11,715 nt of DNA from an uncultured Eubacteriales bacterium (lineage in GTDB: Bacteria > Bacillota > Clostridia > Oscillospirales > Butyricicoccaceae): assembly GCA_900555855.1 (NCBI GenBank), contig USML01000059.1:1-11715 (forward strand). Reading direction: 5' to 3'. Of the stretch, positions 1 through 5,933 are shown piece by piece (position 1 is the first letter of the stretch; the number at the start of each line of letters is the position of its first letter). The notes below the pieces were generated by a model. It saw nothing but the letters and a program-made list of their open reading frames with translations, was not told the origin of the DNA and ran no database searches. The translations under genes were made by a program, and so were the position numbers.

Positions 1-230
1 GCGATCCCGATGAGATCGACTACGTCATCCCCGGCAACGACGACGCCATCCGCGCCATCAAGCTGATCGCCGCCACCATGGGCGCCGCCATCACCGAGGG
101 CCGCCAGGGCGAGCAGCTGGAGGTCTCCGACGAGACCGCTCCCGCCGCGGAGCAGGCCCCCGTGGACACCACCCCCCGCGCTCCCAGAAAGCGCGCTTCC
201 AAGACCGCGGAAGAGATCGCCGCTGAATAA
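1..230 (+). CDS. rpsB: 30S ribosomal protein S2, C-terminal part (5' end outside window)
   Basis: Only the last 75 codons are present, with whole codons starting at position 3 and a TAA stop at 228-230. The visible start, [20 protein letters not shown], is the highly conserved C-terminal core of ribosomal protein S2, where the protein packs on the small-subunit head/body junction. It is followed by a variable acidic and Ala/Pro-rich tail, then a basic patch (PRKRASK) and the end EEIAAE, as is usual in clostridial S2 proteins. The next gene is tsf, the common rpsB-tsf pairing, which supports the call. The codon use (C or G at third positions) matches the rest of the window. Identity is secure; nothing can be said about the start or promoter. 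Confidence 0.95.
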   Translation, partial: DPDEIDYVIPGNDDAIRAIKLIAATMGAAITEGRQGEQLEVSDETAPAAEQAPVDTTPRAPRKRASKTAEEIAAE

Positions 231-257
231 TCAGGCGGCATAACCCCCAAAACACAA

Positions 258-294
258 CGGGGCGGCGCTCCGGCACCGCCCCGCATTTCTTTTT
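258..294 (+). terminator. Terminator-like hairpin between rpsB and tsf
   Basis: An 8-bp GC stem pairs 258-265 (CGGGGCGG) with 276-283 (CCGCCCCG), with two further inner pairs possible, and is followed by CATTTCTTTTT. It lies 28 nt after the rpsB stop and 36 nt before the tsf start. Because rpsB and tsf are normally co-transcribed, it probably acts as a partial terminator or mRNA-end site that lowers tsf expression relative to rpsB (inference). Confidence 0.7.
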
Positions 295-329
295 CACGAT
301 AATAAACGATACTACAGGAGGATATGATT

Positions 330-1256
330 ATGGCATTTACTGCTGCTGATGTGAAGAACCTGCGCGAAATGACCGGCTGCGGCATGATGGACTGCAAGAA
401 GGCCCTCACCGAGACCGAAGGCGATATCGATAAGGCCATCGAGCTGCTGCGGGAAAAGGGCCTGGCCTCTCAGGCCAAGAAGGCCGGCCGCGTGGCCGCC
501 GAGGGCATGGCCTATGCCACCGTCATCGACGGTGTGGGCGTCGTGGTGGAGGTCAACTGTGAGACGGACTTCGTTGCCAACGGCGAGCTGTTCCAGAACT
601 TTGTCAAGGGCGTGGCTGCGGTTATCGCCAAGGAAAACCCCGCCGATGTGGAAGCCCTGCAGAGCTGCACCTGGGTGGACGGCAAGGGCACCGTCGCCAC
701 CGCCAAGGACGAGCTGTTCCTGGCTCTGCGTGAGAATATGCAGATCCGCCGCTTCGCCCGTATCGACACCGGCGTCTGCGTGCCGTATGTCCATATGAAG
801 GGCAAGATCGGCGTTCTGGTCAATCTGGATGTGGAAGGCGGCGTGGACGCCACCGAGATCGGCAAGGATGTGGCCATGCAGATCGCCGCGCTGAATCCCC
901 GTTTCTGGGACAAGTCCATGGTCACCGCCGAGGTCCTGGAGGAGGAAAAGAAGATCGTCCTGGCCCAGATGGACAACGATCCCAAGATGGCCTCCAAGCC
1001 CCAGCAGGTGAAGGAGAACATTGCCAACGGCAAGATGAACAAGTTCTATGCGGAAAACTGCCTGCTGCAGCAGGAGTTCGTCCGCGGCGACATCTTCACC
1101 GGCACCGTGGAGGGCTATATCGCCGACGCAGCCAAGAAGCTGGGCGGCAAGGTCACCTTCAAGACCGCGGTCCGCTTTGAGCGCGGCGAGGGCATCGAGA
1201 AAAAGCAGGAGAACTTTGCCGACGAGATCGCACAGCTCACCGGCCAGAAGAAATAA
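330..1256 (+). CDS. tsf: Translation elongation factor Ts (EF-Ts)
   Basis: EF-Ts is the guanine-nucleotide exchange factor that removes GDP from EF-Tu so that it can reload with GTP. The 308-residue product has the N-terminal UBA-like domain with TGCGMMDCKKAL (residues 15-26), the EF-Tu-contacting TDFVA motif at 79-83 after EVNCE, and the long dimerization/core domain with LNPRFWDKS and a C-terminal VRFERGEGIEKK segment typical of Firmicutes. The start at 330 is preferred over an ATG two codons earlier (324), because AGGAGGA at 316-322 gives 7 nt spacing to 330 but only 1 nt to 324, and because MAFTAADVK is the usual N-terminus. It follows rpsB. pyrH, which comes next in many Firmicutes, is absent: a terminator and mutY follow instead. 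Confidence 0.97.
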   Translation: MAFTAADVKNLREMTGCGMMDCKKALTETEGDIDKAIELLREKGLASQAKKAGRVAAEGMAYATVIDGVGVVVEVNCETDFVANGELFQNFVKGVAAVIAKENPADVEALQSCTWVDGKGTVATAKDELFLALRENMQIRRFARIDTGVCVPYVHMKGKIGVLVNLDVEGGVDATEIGKDVAMQIAALNPRFWDKSMVTAEVLEEEKKIVLAQMDNDPKMASKPQQVKENIANGKMNKFYAENCLLQQEFVRGDIFTGTVEGYIADAAKKLGGKVTFKTAVRFERGEGIEKKQENFADEIAQLTGQKK

Positions 1257-1274
1257 TCGACCCAAAAACGATCC

Positions 1275-1305
1275 AGGCTCCGGCGAAGGCCGGAGCCTTC
1301 TGTTT
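1275..1305 (+). terminator. Rho-independent terminator after tsf
   Basis: A perfect 9-bp stem, GGCTCCGGC (1276-1284) with GCCGGAGCC (1289-1297), plus an A-T closing pair (1275/1298), encloses a GAAG tetraloop and is followed by TTCTGTTT. It begins 19 nt after the tsf stop and should end the rpsB-tsf transcript. Confidence 0.88.
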
Positions 1306-1311
1306 ATCACA

Positions 1312-1326
1312 ACGGCCTGAGGCCGT
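1312..1326 (+). other. Short hairpin just upstream of the mutY ribosome binding site
   Basis: ACGGCC (1312-1317), loop TGA, GGCCGT (1321-1326) form a perfect 6-bp stem ending 5 nt before the AAGGAG of mutY. There is no T-tract, so it is not a terminator. It could shape access to the mutY ribosome binding site or be a chance palindrome. Confidence 0.4.
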
Positions 1327-1342
1327 CGGGGAAGGAGACGCC

Positions 1343-2374
1343 ATGGAACAGGAACAAATGAAAGCACTGCCGGGGCTTTTGCTGCCCTGGTTTCGGGAGA
1401 ACGCCCGGGCGCTGCCCTGGCGGCAGGACCGGGAGCCTTACCGGGTGTGGCTTTCCGAGATCATGCTTCAGCAGACCCGAGTGGAGGCCGTCAAGGACTA
1501 TTACGCCCGGTTTCTGCAGGCGCTGCCCGATGTGTTTGCACTGGCGGAAGCGCCGGAGGAGCAGCTGCTGAAGCTCTGGGAGGGTCTTGGCTATTATAAC
1601 CGGGCCCGCAACCTGCAAAAGGCGGCAAGGCTGGTGGCCTATGAGAAAAAAGGCATTTTTCCGGACACTTACGAGGGGCTTTTGATGCTGCCCGGCGTGG
1701 GAGAATATACCGCCGGCGCGGTGGCCTCCATCTGCTTCGACCGCCCCTGCGCCGCAGTGGACGGCAATGTGCTGCGGGTGCTTTCCCGCTATCTGGCAGA
1801 CGGCGGCGCCACGGAGGAGCAGAAAAAGCGCTTCCGCCGGGCGCTGGAGGCCGTTTATCCCCCGGGGCAGTGCGGCGCGTTTACCCAGGCGCTGATGGAG
1901 CTGGGGGCGGCGGTCTGCCTGCCCAACGGCGCGCCCCTTTGCGAAGGGTGTCCGCTGGCAGCGCGCTGCGCGGCAAAAAAACAGGGCGATCCCCGGGAAT
2001 ATCCCCGGCGGGAGGCGAAAAAGCCCCGCCGCCGGCAGGCGCGGACGGTCTTTCTGCTGGACTGCGGCGGAAAACTGGCCATCTGCCAAAGGCCGCCCCG
2101 GGGGCTGCTGGCGGGGCTGTGGCAGCTGCCCGATCTGGAGGGGACGCTCACGCCGGAGCAGGCGCTGGAGCAGGTGCGGCGTTGGGGGCTGCAGCCCTCG
2201 GATCTCCGCAGCCAGCGGCAGCGGAAGCATATCTTCACCCATGTGGAATGGGATATGACCGGCTATGAGATCGCCGTGGCCGGGGAGGGCGGGCCGTTTC
2301 TCTGGGCCACCCAGCAGGCGCTGGCGCGGCAATATGCCCTGCCAACGGCCTTCCGCCAGTTTTTGGAGGAATAA
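1343..2374 (+). CDS. mutY: A/G-specific adenine DNA glycosylase MutY
   Basis: MutY removes adenine mispaired with 8-oxoguanine, the second line of the GO repair system. The 343-residue product shows LPWR (24-27), the catalytic-Glu region SEIMLQQT with Glu39, the helix-hairpin-helix LPGVGEYTAGA (116-126), and VDGNVLRVLSR with Asp140, the expected catalytic Asp. Four cysteines for a 4Fe-4S cluster lie at 192, 200, 203 and 209, that is C-X7-C-X2-C-X5-C, one residue longer in the first gap than E. coli MutY (X6). From about 228 a NUDIX-like 8-oxoG recognition domain follows, with RPPRGLLAGLWQLP. The start has AAGGAG at 1332-1337, 5 nt ahead. The gene stands alone between the tsf terminator and the tetR promoter, and no promoter of its own is visible. 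Confidence 0.96.
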   Translation: MEQEQMKALPGLLLPWFRENARALPWRQDREPYRVWLSEIMLQQTRVEAVKDYYARFLQALPDVFALAEAPEEQLLKLWEGLGYYNRARNLQKAARLVAYEKKGIFPDTYEGLLMLPGVGEYTAGAVASICFDRPCAAVDGNVLRVLSRYLADGGATEEQKKRFRRALEAVYPPGQCGAFTQALMELGAAVCLPNGAPLCEGCPLAARCAAKKQGDPREYPRREAKKPRRRQARTVFLLDCGGKLAICQRPPRGLLAGLWQLPDLEGTLTPEQALEQVRRWGLQPSDLRSQRQRKHIFTHVEWDMTGYEIAVAGEGGPFLWATQQALARQYALPTAFRQFLEE

Positions 2375-2394
2375 AAAGCGCTTTCTTTTCGCTA

Positions 2395-2423
2395 TTGCAT
2401 CCGGAAGCGTTTCATGGTATACT
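2395..2423 (+). promoter_or_regulatory. Sigma-A-type promoter for the TetR-family gene
   Basis: TTGCAT (2395-2400) and TATACT (2418-2423) are separated by exactly 17 nt, each one or two bases from the vegetative consensus. A transcript would start near 2430, 20-30 nt before the coding region. This also argues against translation starting at the upstream in-frame ATG at 2414, which lies in the -10 region. Confidence 0.75.
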
Positions 2424-2429
2424 CATGGT
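2412..2429 (+). repeat. TCATGGT direct repeat flanking the -10 box; possible operator
   Basis: TCATGGT occurs at 2412-2418 and again at 2423-2429, a period of 11 bp (about one helical turn), with the -10 box between. The core is also loosely palindromic, CATG-GTATAC-TCATG. TetR-family proteins often bind such sites in their own promoters, so it is a candidate autoregulatory operator. This is inference only. Confidence 0.35.
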
Positions 2430-2445
2430 GCTTACACCACGACGG

Positions 2446-2464
2446 AAGGAAGGTGATCCCCATC
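2446..2464 (+). promoter_or_regulatory. Strong Shine-Dalgarno site whose ideal start is an ATC codon
   Basis: AAGGAAGGTGATCC (2446-2459) matches the anti-Shine-Dalgarno complement AAAGGAGGTGATCC at 12 of 14 positions. The only canonical in-frame codon nearby is GTG at 2453-2455, which lies inside this site. Counting from the GG at 2452-2453, 8 nt bring the ribosome to the in-frame ATC at 2462. Either the GTG is used with a weak upstream site, or this is a rare AUC start. Confidence 0.4.
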
Positions 2465-3169
2465 GCCGTAACAAGCGCAAGCCTGCCGACAAAGAAGCGG
2501 ATCATGGCGGTCTGCGTAAAGCTGTTTTTGGAAAAGGGCTATAAGCAGACCACGCTGGCGGAGATCAATGAAAAGGCCGGCGTGTCTTACAGCCAGTTCC
2601 AAAACATTTTTCGCGCCAAGGACGGCGTTTTGACCGAGCTGGTGGAGTTCATGTTCGGCAGCCAGTTTGGCGCGGCCCGGAAGATCGCAGGGGCGGAGCT
2701 GCCGCCGGTCTATGTTTACGCAGTGGAGACGGCGATCCAGCTGACCCTGACGGAGCTGAACGAAAACCTGCGGGAGATCTATATTGAAGCCTATACGCAG
2801 AAGGAGGCTTCCGAATACATTCAGCGGGAAACGGCCAGGGAGCTTTATCAGATCTTCGGCCCGTATCAGCCGGAGCTGACCGCCCGGGATCTTTACGATA
2901 TGGAGATCGGCTCGGCCGGCATCATGCGCGGCTATATGGCCCATCCCTGCGACGGGGAGCTGACGCTGGAAAAGAAGCTGCGGCTGTTTCTCACCATGAG
3001 CCTGCGGGCGTATCATGTCCCCCAGGAGGAGCGGGAGCGGGTCATCCGGTTCGTGGAAGGGCTGGATATCCGCGCGATCTCCGAACGGGTAATGCAGGAG
3101 CTGTTCCGCACGCTGGCGATGCACTATGCGTTTTCGCTGGCGGGCCTTACAGACGCCGGAAAAGAATAA
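2453..3169 (+). CDS. TetR/AcrR-family transcriptional regulator
   Basis: The N-terminus has the TetR DNA-binding domain: helix 1 KKRIMAVCVKLFLEKGY (14-30 from GTG 2453), then the helix-turn-helix TTLAEINEKAGVSYSQFQNIF (about 33-53), followed by KDGVL leading into helix 4. The remaining 180 residues are all-helical and family-variable, as expected for the ligand-binding and dimerization domain; I do not recognise a subfamily. Length (238 residues) is slightly above the family's usual 190-230. The start is uncertain: GTG 2453 is given by convention, ATC 2462 fits the ribosome binding site better, and ATG 2414 overlaps the promoter. It has its own promoter with a repeated TCATGGT. No efflux pump or other obvious target gene adjoins it; the downstream DNA is an SLH relic, so the original target may be lost, or it acts in trans. 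Confidence 0.88.
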   Translation: MIPIAVTSASLPTKKRIMAVCVKLFLEKGYKQTTLAEINEKAGVSYSQFQNIFRAKDGVLTELVEFMFGSQFGAARKIAGAELPPVYVYAVETAIQLTLTELNENLREIYIEAYTQKEASEYIQRETARELYQIFGPYQPELTARDLYDMEIGSAGIMRGYMAHPCDGELTLEKKLRLFLTMSLRAYHVPQEERERVIRFVEGLDIRAISERVMQELFRTLAMHYAFSLAGLTDAGKE

Positions 3170-3203
3170 AGACCGATCTGGATCGCGGGGGCGTAGTTTC
3201 TCT

Positions 3204-3327
3204 TTTGCAAAGGGCACAACCAGCGAGTATACCGTCACCGGCGGTGTTGGCAACGGTCTCTTCGCCCCCGGACGATCCCGGCTCCCGCGCCCAGATCGTC
3301 ACCTTCCTCTGGCGCTGCGCAAAGTGA
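3204..3327 (+). pseudogene. Frameshifted relic of an S-layer-homology (SLH) domain
   Basis: In one frame 3210-3269 reads AKGTTSEYTVTGGVGNGLFAP; one base later (3271-3324) the DNA reads DDPGSRAQIVTFLWRCAK and then a TGA (3325-3327). Joined, GVGNGLFAP-DDP-xxRAQIVTFLWR is the classic second half of an SLH domain as found in cell-surface proteins of clostridia. A single extra base at about 3270 separates the halves. There is no start codon or ribosome binding site of its own, and nothing recognisable upstream before the tetR stop. It is best read as the decayed 3' end of a lost surface-protein gene, 3' of tetR and just before the shared terminator. The SLH similarity is from memory of the family motif, not from a search. 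Confidence 0.7.
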
Positions 3328-3356
3328 CCGGGGAAAGGCAAAATAAAAAGATATGG

Positions 3357-3389
3357 AAAAAGGGAGAGACCTTTGGTCTCTCCCTTTTT
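3357..3389. terminator. Perfect bidirectional terminator between convergent genes
   Basis: AAAAAGGGAGAGACC (3357-3371) and GGTCTCTCCCTTTTT (3375-3389) form an uninterrupted 15-bp stem with a TTT loop. The A-run and T-run make it work on both strands. It serves tetR (and the SLH relic) on the plus strand and ends the minus-strand DUF1540 gene, whose stop is 18 nt away. Confidence 0.92.
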
Positions 3390-3406
3390 GTCTGCAGAAA
3401 GCGCTG

Positions 3407-3736
3407 TTACAGGCCCTTTTTGCTGTCGTAGGTGCTGCACTGGGTGTCCTTGCAGGTGCAGGCGCTGACGCCGCTGATATCCACGCTGGGCGCGGTGCAT
3501 TTGCATTCCTTATTATAGGAGCAGGAGCACACATCGCACTGGATATCCGTCTCCGGCTGGGCGCTGGTGTTGCGGGCGACCACATTGCTGTAGTTTTCTG
3601 CGCGGCGGGTGAAGCTGTCGCAGCAGGTATCGTTTTTCCGGTCGGCAGTGGCGCCTTCCACCCGGATGTCCTCCCGGATGCACAGGTCGTTCTGATTATT
3701 GGAGCAGTGGCGGGCATTGCATCTCAGATAGCTCAT
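3407..3736 (-). CDS. Cysteine-rich protein with two DUF1540 domains
   Basis: The 109-residue product has 13 cysteines in two similar blocks. Residues 4-42 (C6, C11, C19, C38, C39) read LRCNARHCSNNQNDLC, and residues 65-103 (C67, C70, C72, C78, C80, C93, C95, C100) read IQCDVCSCSYNKECKC. Spacing and the Asn-rich loops match DUF1540, a small domain common in Clostridia and presumed to bind metal; no function is established. There is no signal peptide or membrane segment. The ATG at 3736 is preceded by GGAAAGGAAG (complement of 3746-3755) at 9 nt, and a longer in-frame extension (to 3949) has no ribosome binding site and crosses the promoters. The gene is convergent with tetR and divergent from the dcw operon. 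Its leader carries a GC hairpin directly before the ribosome binding site. Confidence 0.85.
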   Translation of the reverse strand: MSYLRCNARHCSNNQNDLCIREDIRVEGATADRKNDTCCDSFTRRAENYSNVVARNTSAQPETDIQCDVCSCSYNKECKCTAPSVDISGVSACTCKDTQCSTYDSKKGL

Positions 3737-3756
3737 AAAAAAATACTTCCTTTCCG

Positions 3757-3772
3757 GCCGCCTGCAGGCGGC
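3757..3772 (-). other. GC-rich leader hairpin before the DUF1540 ribosome binding site
   Basis: GCCGCC-TGCA-GGCGGC is a perfect 6-bp inverted repeat lying one base upstream of the minus-strand Shine-Dalgarno. On the plus strand the same repeat is followed by TTTTTCTATTTT, so it would look like a terminator there, although no plus-strand gene reads into it. As a leader element it could control translation or mRNA stability of the DUF1540 gene (inference). Confidence 0.5.
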
Positions 3773-3806
3773 TTTTTCTATTTTAGCTTGCATCGGCAGA
3801 CCTGAA

Positions 3807-3835
3807 ATTATACATTCGGCCCGGAAAAAGCGAAA
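3807..3835 (-). promoter_or_regulatory. Probable promoter of the DUF1540 gene
   Basis: The complement of 3807-3812 is a perfect -10 box, TATAAT, preceded by TG. The -35 region at the complement of about 3829-3835 is poor (TTTCGC or TTCGCT). A start near 3800 would give a leader of about 65 nt that contains the hairpin at 3757-3772. Confidence 0.5.
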
Positions 3836-3893
3836 AACGGAAAAAAGAAGGGAAAAGACGGCAAATCCTTTGTGAAAAACTTCAGATTTTCTC

Positions 3894-3922
3894 TTGCAAT
3901 TTTCTGCGCGGCTGTTTATAAT
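3894..3922 (+). promoter_or_regulatory. Sigma-A-type promoter of the mraZ (dcw) operon
   Basis: TTGCAA (3894-3899) and TATAAT (3917-3922) are spaced by 17 nt, near-consensus. Transcription would begin near 3929, giving a leader of about 75 nt before mraZ that contains the phased repeats at 3964-3981. Confidence 0.85.
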
Positions 3923-3963
3923 AAGAAGCATAGTGGCGGCAAGGCCCATTTTTATCCCATTTA

Positions 3964-3981
3964 GCGGTGATCCGCGGTGAT
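3964..3981 (+). promoter_or_regulatory. Phased GCGGTGAT repeat, candidate MraZ operator
   Basis: GCGGTGAT occurs at 3964-3971 and 3974-3981, exactly 10 bp apart, between the promoter and the mraZ ribosome binding site. MraZ proteins are known to bind short G-rich repeats (TGGGN in E. coli) spaced 10 bp apart just before mraZ. A second pair, CCCAT (3945-3949 and 3956-3960, TGGG on the other strand), is spaced 11 bp. Position and phasing fit, but the sequence departs from the known box, so this is a candidate. Confidence 0.5.
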
Positions 3982-4004
3982 TTTTGCGACAGGAGGCGAG
4001 GGAA

Positions 4005-4424
4005 ATGCGCGGCGAATATCAGCACAATATCGACGCCAAGGGCCGCATGATCTTTCCCGTGCGCCTTCGGGAGGAGCTGGGAGAGCACGCGGTGATCTTC
4101 CGGGGCCTGGACCACTGTCTCACCGTCTTCCCCGCGGAAAAGTGGGCAAAGCTGCAGGAAAAGCTGGATGCGCTGCCCATGTCCTCCGGCCGGCAGATCC
4201 GCCGGTTCTATTCCGCCAACTACGAGGTGGAGCCGGACGCGCAGGGCCGCATCGTGGTGCCGCCCATCCTGCGCAAATATGCCGACCTGGAAAAGGAAGT
4301 CACCATCATCGGCATGATGGACCGGGTGGAGATCTGGAACACCGCCGCCTGGGAGAAATATAACGAAGACATGGATCAGAACTGGCAGGAGCTGACGGAT
4401 ACCATGGATTCTCTGGGAGTGTGA
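4005..4424 (+). CDS. mraZ: Transcriptional regulator MraZ
   Basis: MraZ is an AbrB/SpoVT-fold DNA-binding protein that forms ring oligomers and represses its own dcw operon. The 139-residue product (the usual length is about 140-150) carries both tandem signature motifs, DAKGRMIFP (10-18) and DAQGRIVVPP (78-87), with the conserved HNID before the first. The ATG at 4005 has AGGAGG (3991-3996) at 8 nt; an in-frame TTG at 3984 lacks a site and would add seven residues not typical of the family. It is the first gene of the operon, downstream of a near-consensus promoter and phased repeats that may be its operator. Its stop is 2 nt before the rsmH start, so the two are translationally coupled. Confidence 0.97.
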   Translation: MRGEYQHNIDAKGRMIFPVRLREELGEHAVIFRGLDHCLTVFPAEKWAKLQEKLDALPMSSGRQIRRFYSANYEVEPDAQGRIVVPPILRKYADLEKEVTIIGMMDRVEIWNTAAWEKYNEDMDQNWQELTDTMDSLGV

Positions 4425-4426
4425 CC

Positions 4427-5359
4427 ATGGAATTCCAACATGTTTCCGTGCTCCGCCCGGAATGTATCGAAGCGCTGAACATCCGGCCCGATGGCGTCTA
4501 TGCCGACGCCACCACCGGCGGCGGCGGTCATTCGCTGGCCATCGCCCAGCGGCTGGAGACCGGGCGGCTCATCTGCTTCGACCGCGACGCGGAGGCGCTG
4601 GCCGCCGCAAGGCTCCGCCTGGCGGAGCATCTGGACAAGGTGACCTTTGTGCAGAGCAATTTCGAGCAGCTGAAGCCCCGACTGGCGGAGCTGAACATCC
4701 CCGCGCTGGACGGCATCCTGTTTGATCTGGGCGTCTCCTCCTACCAGCTGGACAACCCGGAACGGGGCTTTTCCTATATGCAGGACGCGCCGCTGGATAT
4801 GCGGATGGACCGCTCCCAGCCCTACAGCGCCTGGAATACCGTCAATGAAGAGTCTTTTGAAGAGCTTCGGCGGATCATCAGCCTCTACGGCGAGGAGCGC
4901 TTTGCCGGGCGCATCGCCTCCGCCATCGTCCGGCGGCGGGAGCAGGCCCCCATCAACACCACGCTGGAGCTGGTGGAGGTGATCAAGGGCGCCATGCCCG
5001 CCGCGGCAAAAAAAGAAAAGCAGCACCCCGCAAAGCGGACCTTTCAGGCCATCCGCATTCAGGTGAACGGCGAGCTTTCCGCCGTGGAGACCGCCGTGGC
5101 CGACGCGCTGGACTGTCTGGCCCCCGGCGGAAGATGCGCGGTGATCAGCTTCCATTCGCTGGAGGACCGCATCGTAAAGCATATTTTTCAGCAGGCAGCC
5201 CGCGGCTGCACCTGCCCGCCGGAGTTTCCGGTGTGTATCTGCGGAAAGAAGCCGCAGGTGAAGCTCCTGACCAAAAGCCCCATCGTGGCCGGCCCCCAGG
5301 AGCAGGAGGAAAACCCCCGGGCCCGCTCGGCAAAGCTCCGCGTGGCGGAGCGGCTTTGA
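4427..5359 (+). CDS. rsmH: 16S rRNA (cytosine-1402 N4) methyltransferase RsmH
   Basis: RsmH (formerly MraW) uses S-adenosylmethionine to methylate N4 of C1402 in the ribosomal P site. The 310-residue product begins with HVSVLRPE and has the SAM-binding loop DATTGGGGHS (27-36), the acidic FDRD (51-54), FDLGVSS (99-105) followed by LDNPERGFS and APLDMRMD (to 128), and FHSLEDR (242-248). The C-terminal Cys motif CTCP...CICGKKP (about 262-276) is normal for the family. ATG 4427 is chosen over GTG 4421 because GGGAG (4415-4419), inside the mraZ 3' end, is 7 nt from it. It is the standard second gene of the dcw cluster. The ftsL-like gene follows after 33 nt. Confidence 0.97.
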   Translation: MEFQHVSVLRPECIEALNIRPDGVYADATTGGGGHSLAIAQRLETGRLICFDRDAEALAAARLRLAEHLDKVTFVQSNFEQLKPRLAELNIPALDGILFDLGVSSYQLDNPERGFSYMQDAPLDMRMDRSQPYSAWNTVNEESFEELRRIISLYGEERFAGRIASAIVRRREQAPINTTLELVEVIKGAMPAAAKKEKQHPAKRTFQAIRIQVNGELSAVETAVADALDCLAPGGRCAVISFHSLEDRIVKHIFQQAARGCTCPPEFPVCICGKKPQVKLLTKSPIVAGPQEQEENPRARSAKLRVAERL

Positions 5360-5392
5360 GCCCGGACAAAGAAACAGAGAGGAGCGCAGCAC

Positions 5393-5896
5393 ATGAGCAG
5401 ATATGGCGATAATGCAGCACGGAAGGTGGATTTCCCCGCGCCACAGATCCCGCAGCAGGAGGAGCAGTCCCAGCTTCGCGCCCTGCCGGAAAAGCGCTCC
5501 CGCAAGAGCCGGAAGCTGGCCGTCCCTTACGGAAAATACGCGCTGATGCTGGCCGGCGTGTTTGCCGTGCTTCTGTGCGTGGTGGGCAGCTATATGCGCC
5601 TGGCCTCTCTGAACACCGGCAACAGCAAGCTCCGTCGGCAGATCGAGGCGCTGGAGAGCGAGGAAAACGCTCTGAACGCCAAGAAGGAGCAGCTTTATAA
5701 CCTGGCCTATGTGGAGGACTATGCGAAAAACACGCTGGGCATGGTCAAGGCCGACAAGAGCCAGATCACCTATGTGGAGATGGGCAGCGGAGACCGGATG
5801 GTGCTGGCAGAAGCGCCGGCGGCCGGCGCAGACCGGGGCGGGCTGCTGCAGCGGATCGTCCACAGCTTCAACGCAGTGCTGGAATATCTGAATTGA
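5393..5896 (+). CDS. ftsL: FtsL-like bitopic cell-division protein
   Basis: The 167-residue product has a long, charged cytoplasmic tail (1-45) with a basic KRSRKSRK stretch before one membrane segment (about 48-68, YALMLAGVFAVLLCVVGSYM). An extracytoplasmic coiled-coil region (about 73-105, rich in Leu/Glu/Lys) follows, then the end VEDYAKNTLGMVKAD, typical of the FtsL/DivIC (septum formation initiator) fold. FtsL proteins join the FtsQ/DivIB-FtsB/DivIC complex and activate the septal PBP-FtsW pair. Position between rsmH and the class B PBP is the standard ftsL position. The family is poorly conserved, so the name rests on topology and place. The tail contains QLRALPEK (27-34), also found in the FtsW tail at the window's end. 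AGAGGAG (5378-5384) lies 8 nt before the ATG. Confidence 0.85.
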   Translation: MSRYGDNAARKVDFPAPQIPQQEEQSQLRALPEKRSRKSRKLAVPYGKYALMLAGVFAVLLCVVGSYMRLASLNTGNSKLRRQIEALESEENALNAKKEQLYNLAYVEDYAKNTLGMVKADKSQITYVEMGSGDRMVLAEAPAAGADRGGLLQRIVHSFNAVLEYLN

Positions 5897-5933
5897 GCAG
5901 AGCCATATAATTAGAGGGAAAGGCAAAAGAAGG

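Noticed and set aside
312..2332. Long minus-strand open frames across tsf and mutY
   Set aside because: They are shadows of tsf and mutY, which are unambiguous on the plus strand.
2414..2452. Longer tetR start at ATG 2414
   Set aside because: This ATG lies in the -10 region of the promoter, upstream of the likely transcript start, and has no ribosome binding site.
3126..3431. Plus-strand 101-codon open frame running out of tetR
   Set aside because: Its first part overlaps tetR in another frame and has no ribosome binding site. Only its middle, the SLH-like stretch, is meaningful, and that is reported as a relic.
3353..3805. Plus-strand 150-codon open frame over the DUF1540 gene
   Set aside because: It starts in the bidirectional terminator and is antisense to the Cys-rich gene, which has a good ribosome binding site, promoter and domain pattern.
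5906..5911. TATAAT as an independent promoter for the PBP gene
   Set aside because: No acceptable -35 exists at 16-18 nt and there is no TGn extension, so it is mentioned only as part of the leader.
4376..5926. A 516-codon open frame on the minus strand
   Set aside because: It is antisense to rsmH and ftsL with the same biased composition and no ribosome binding site or motif.
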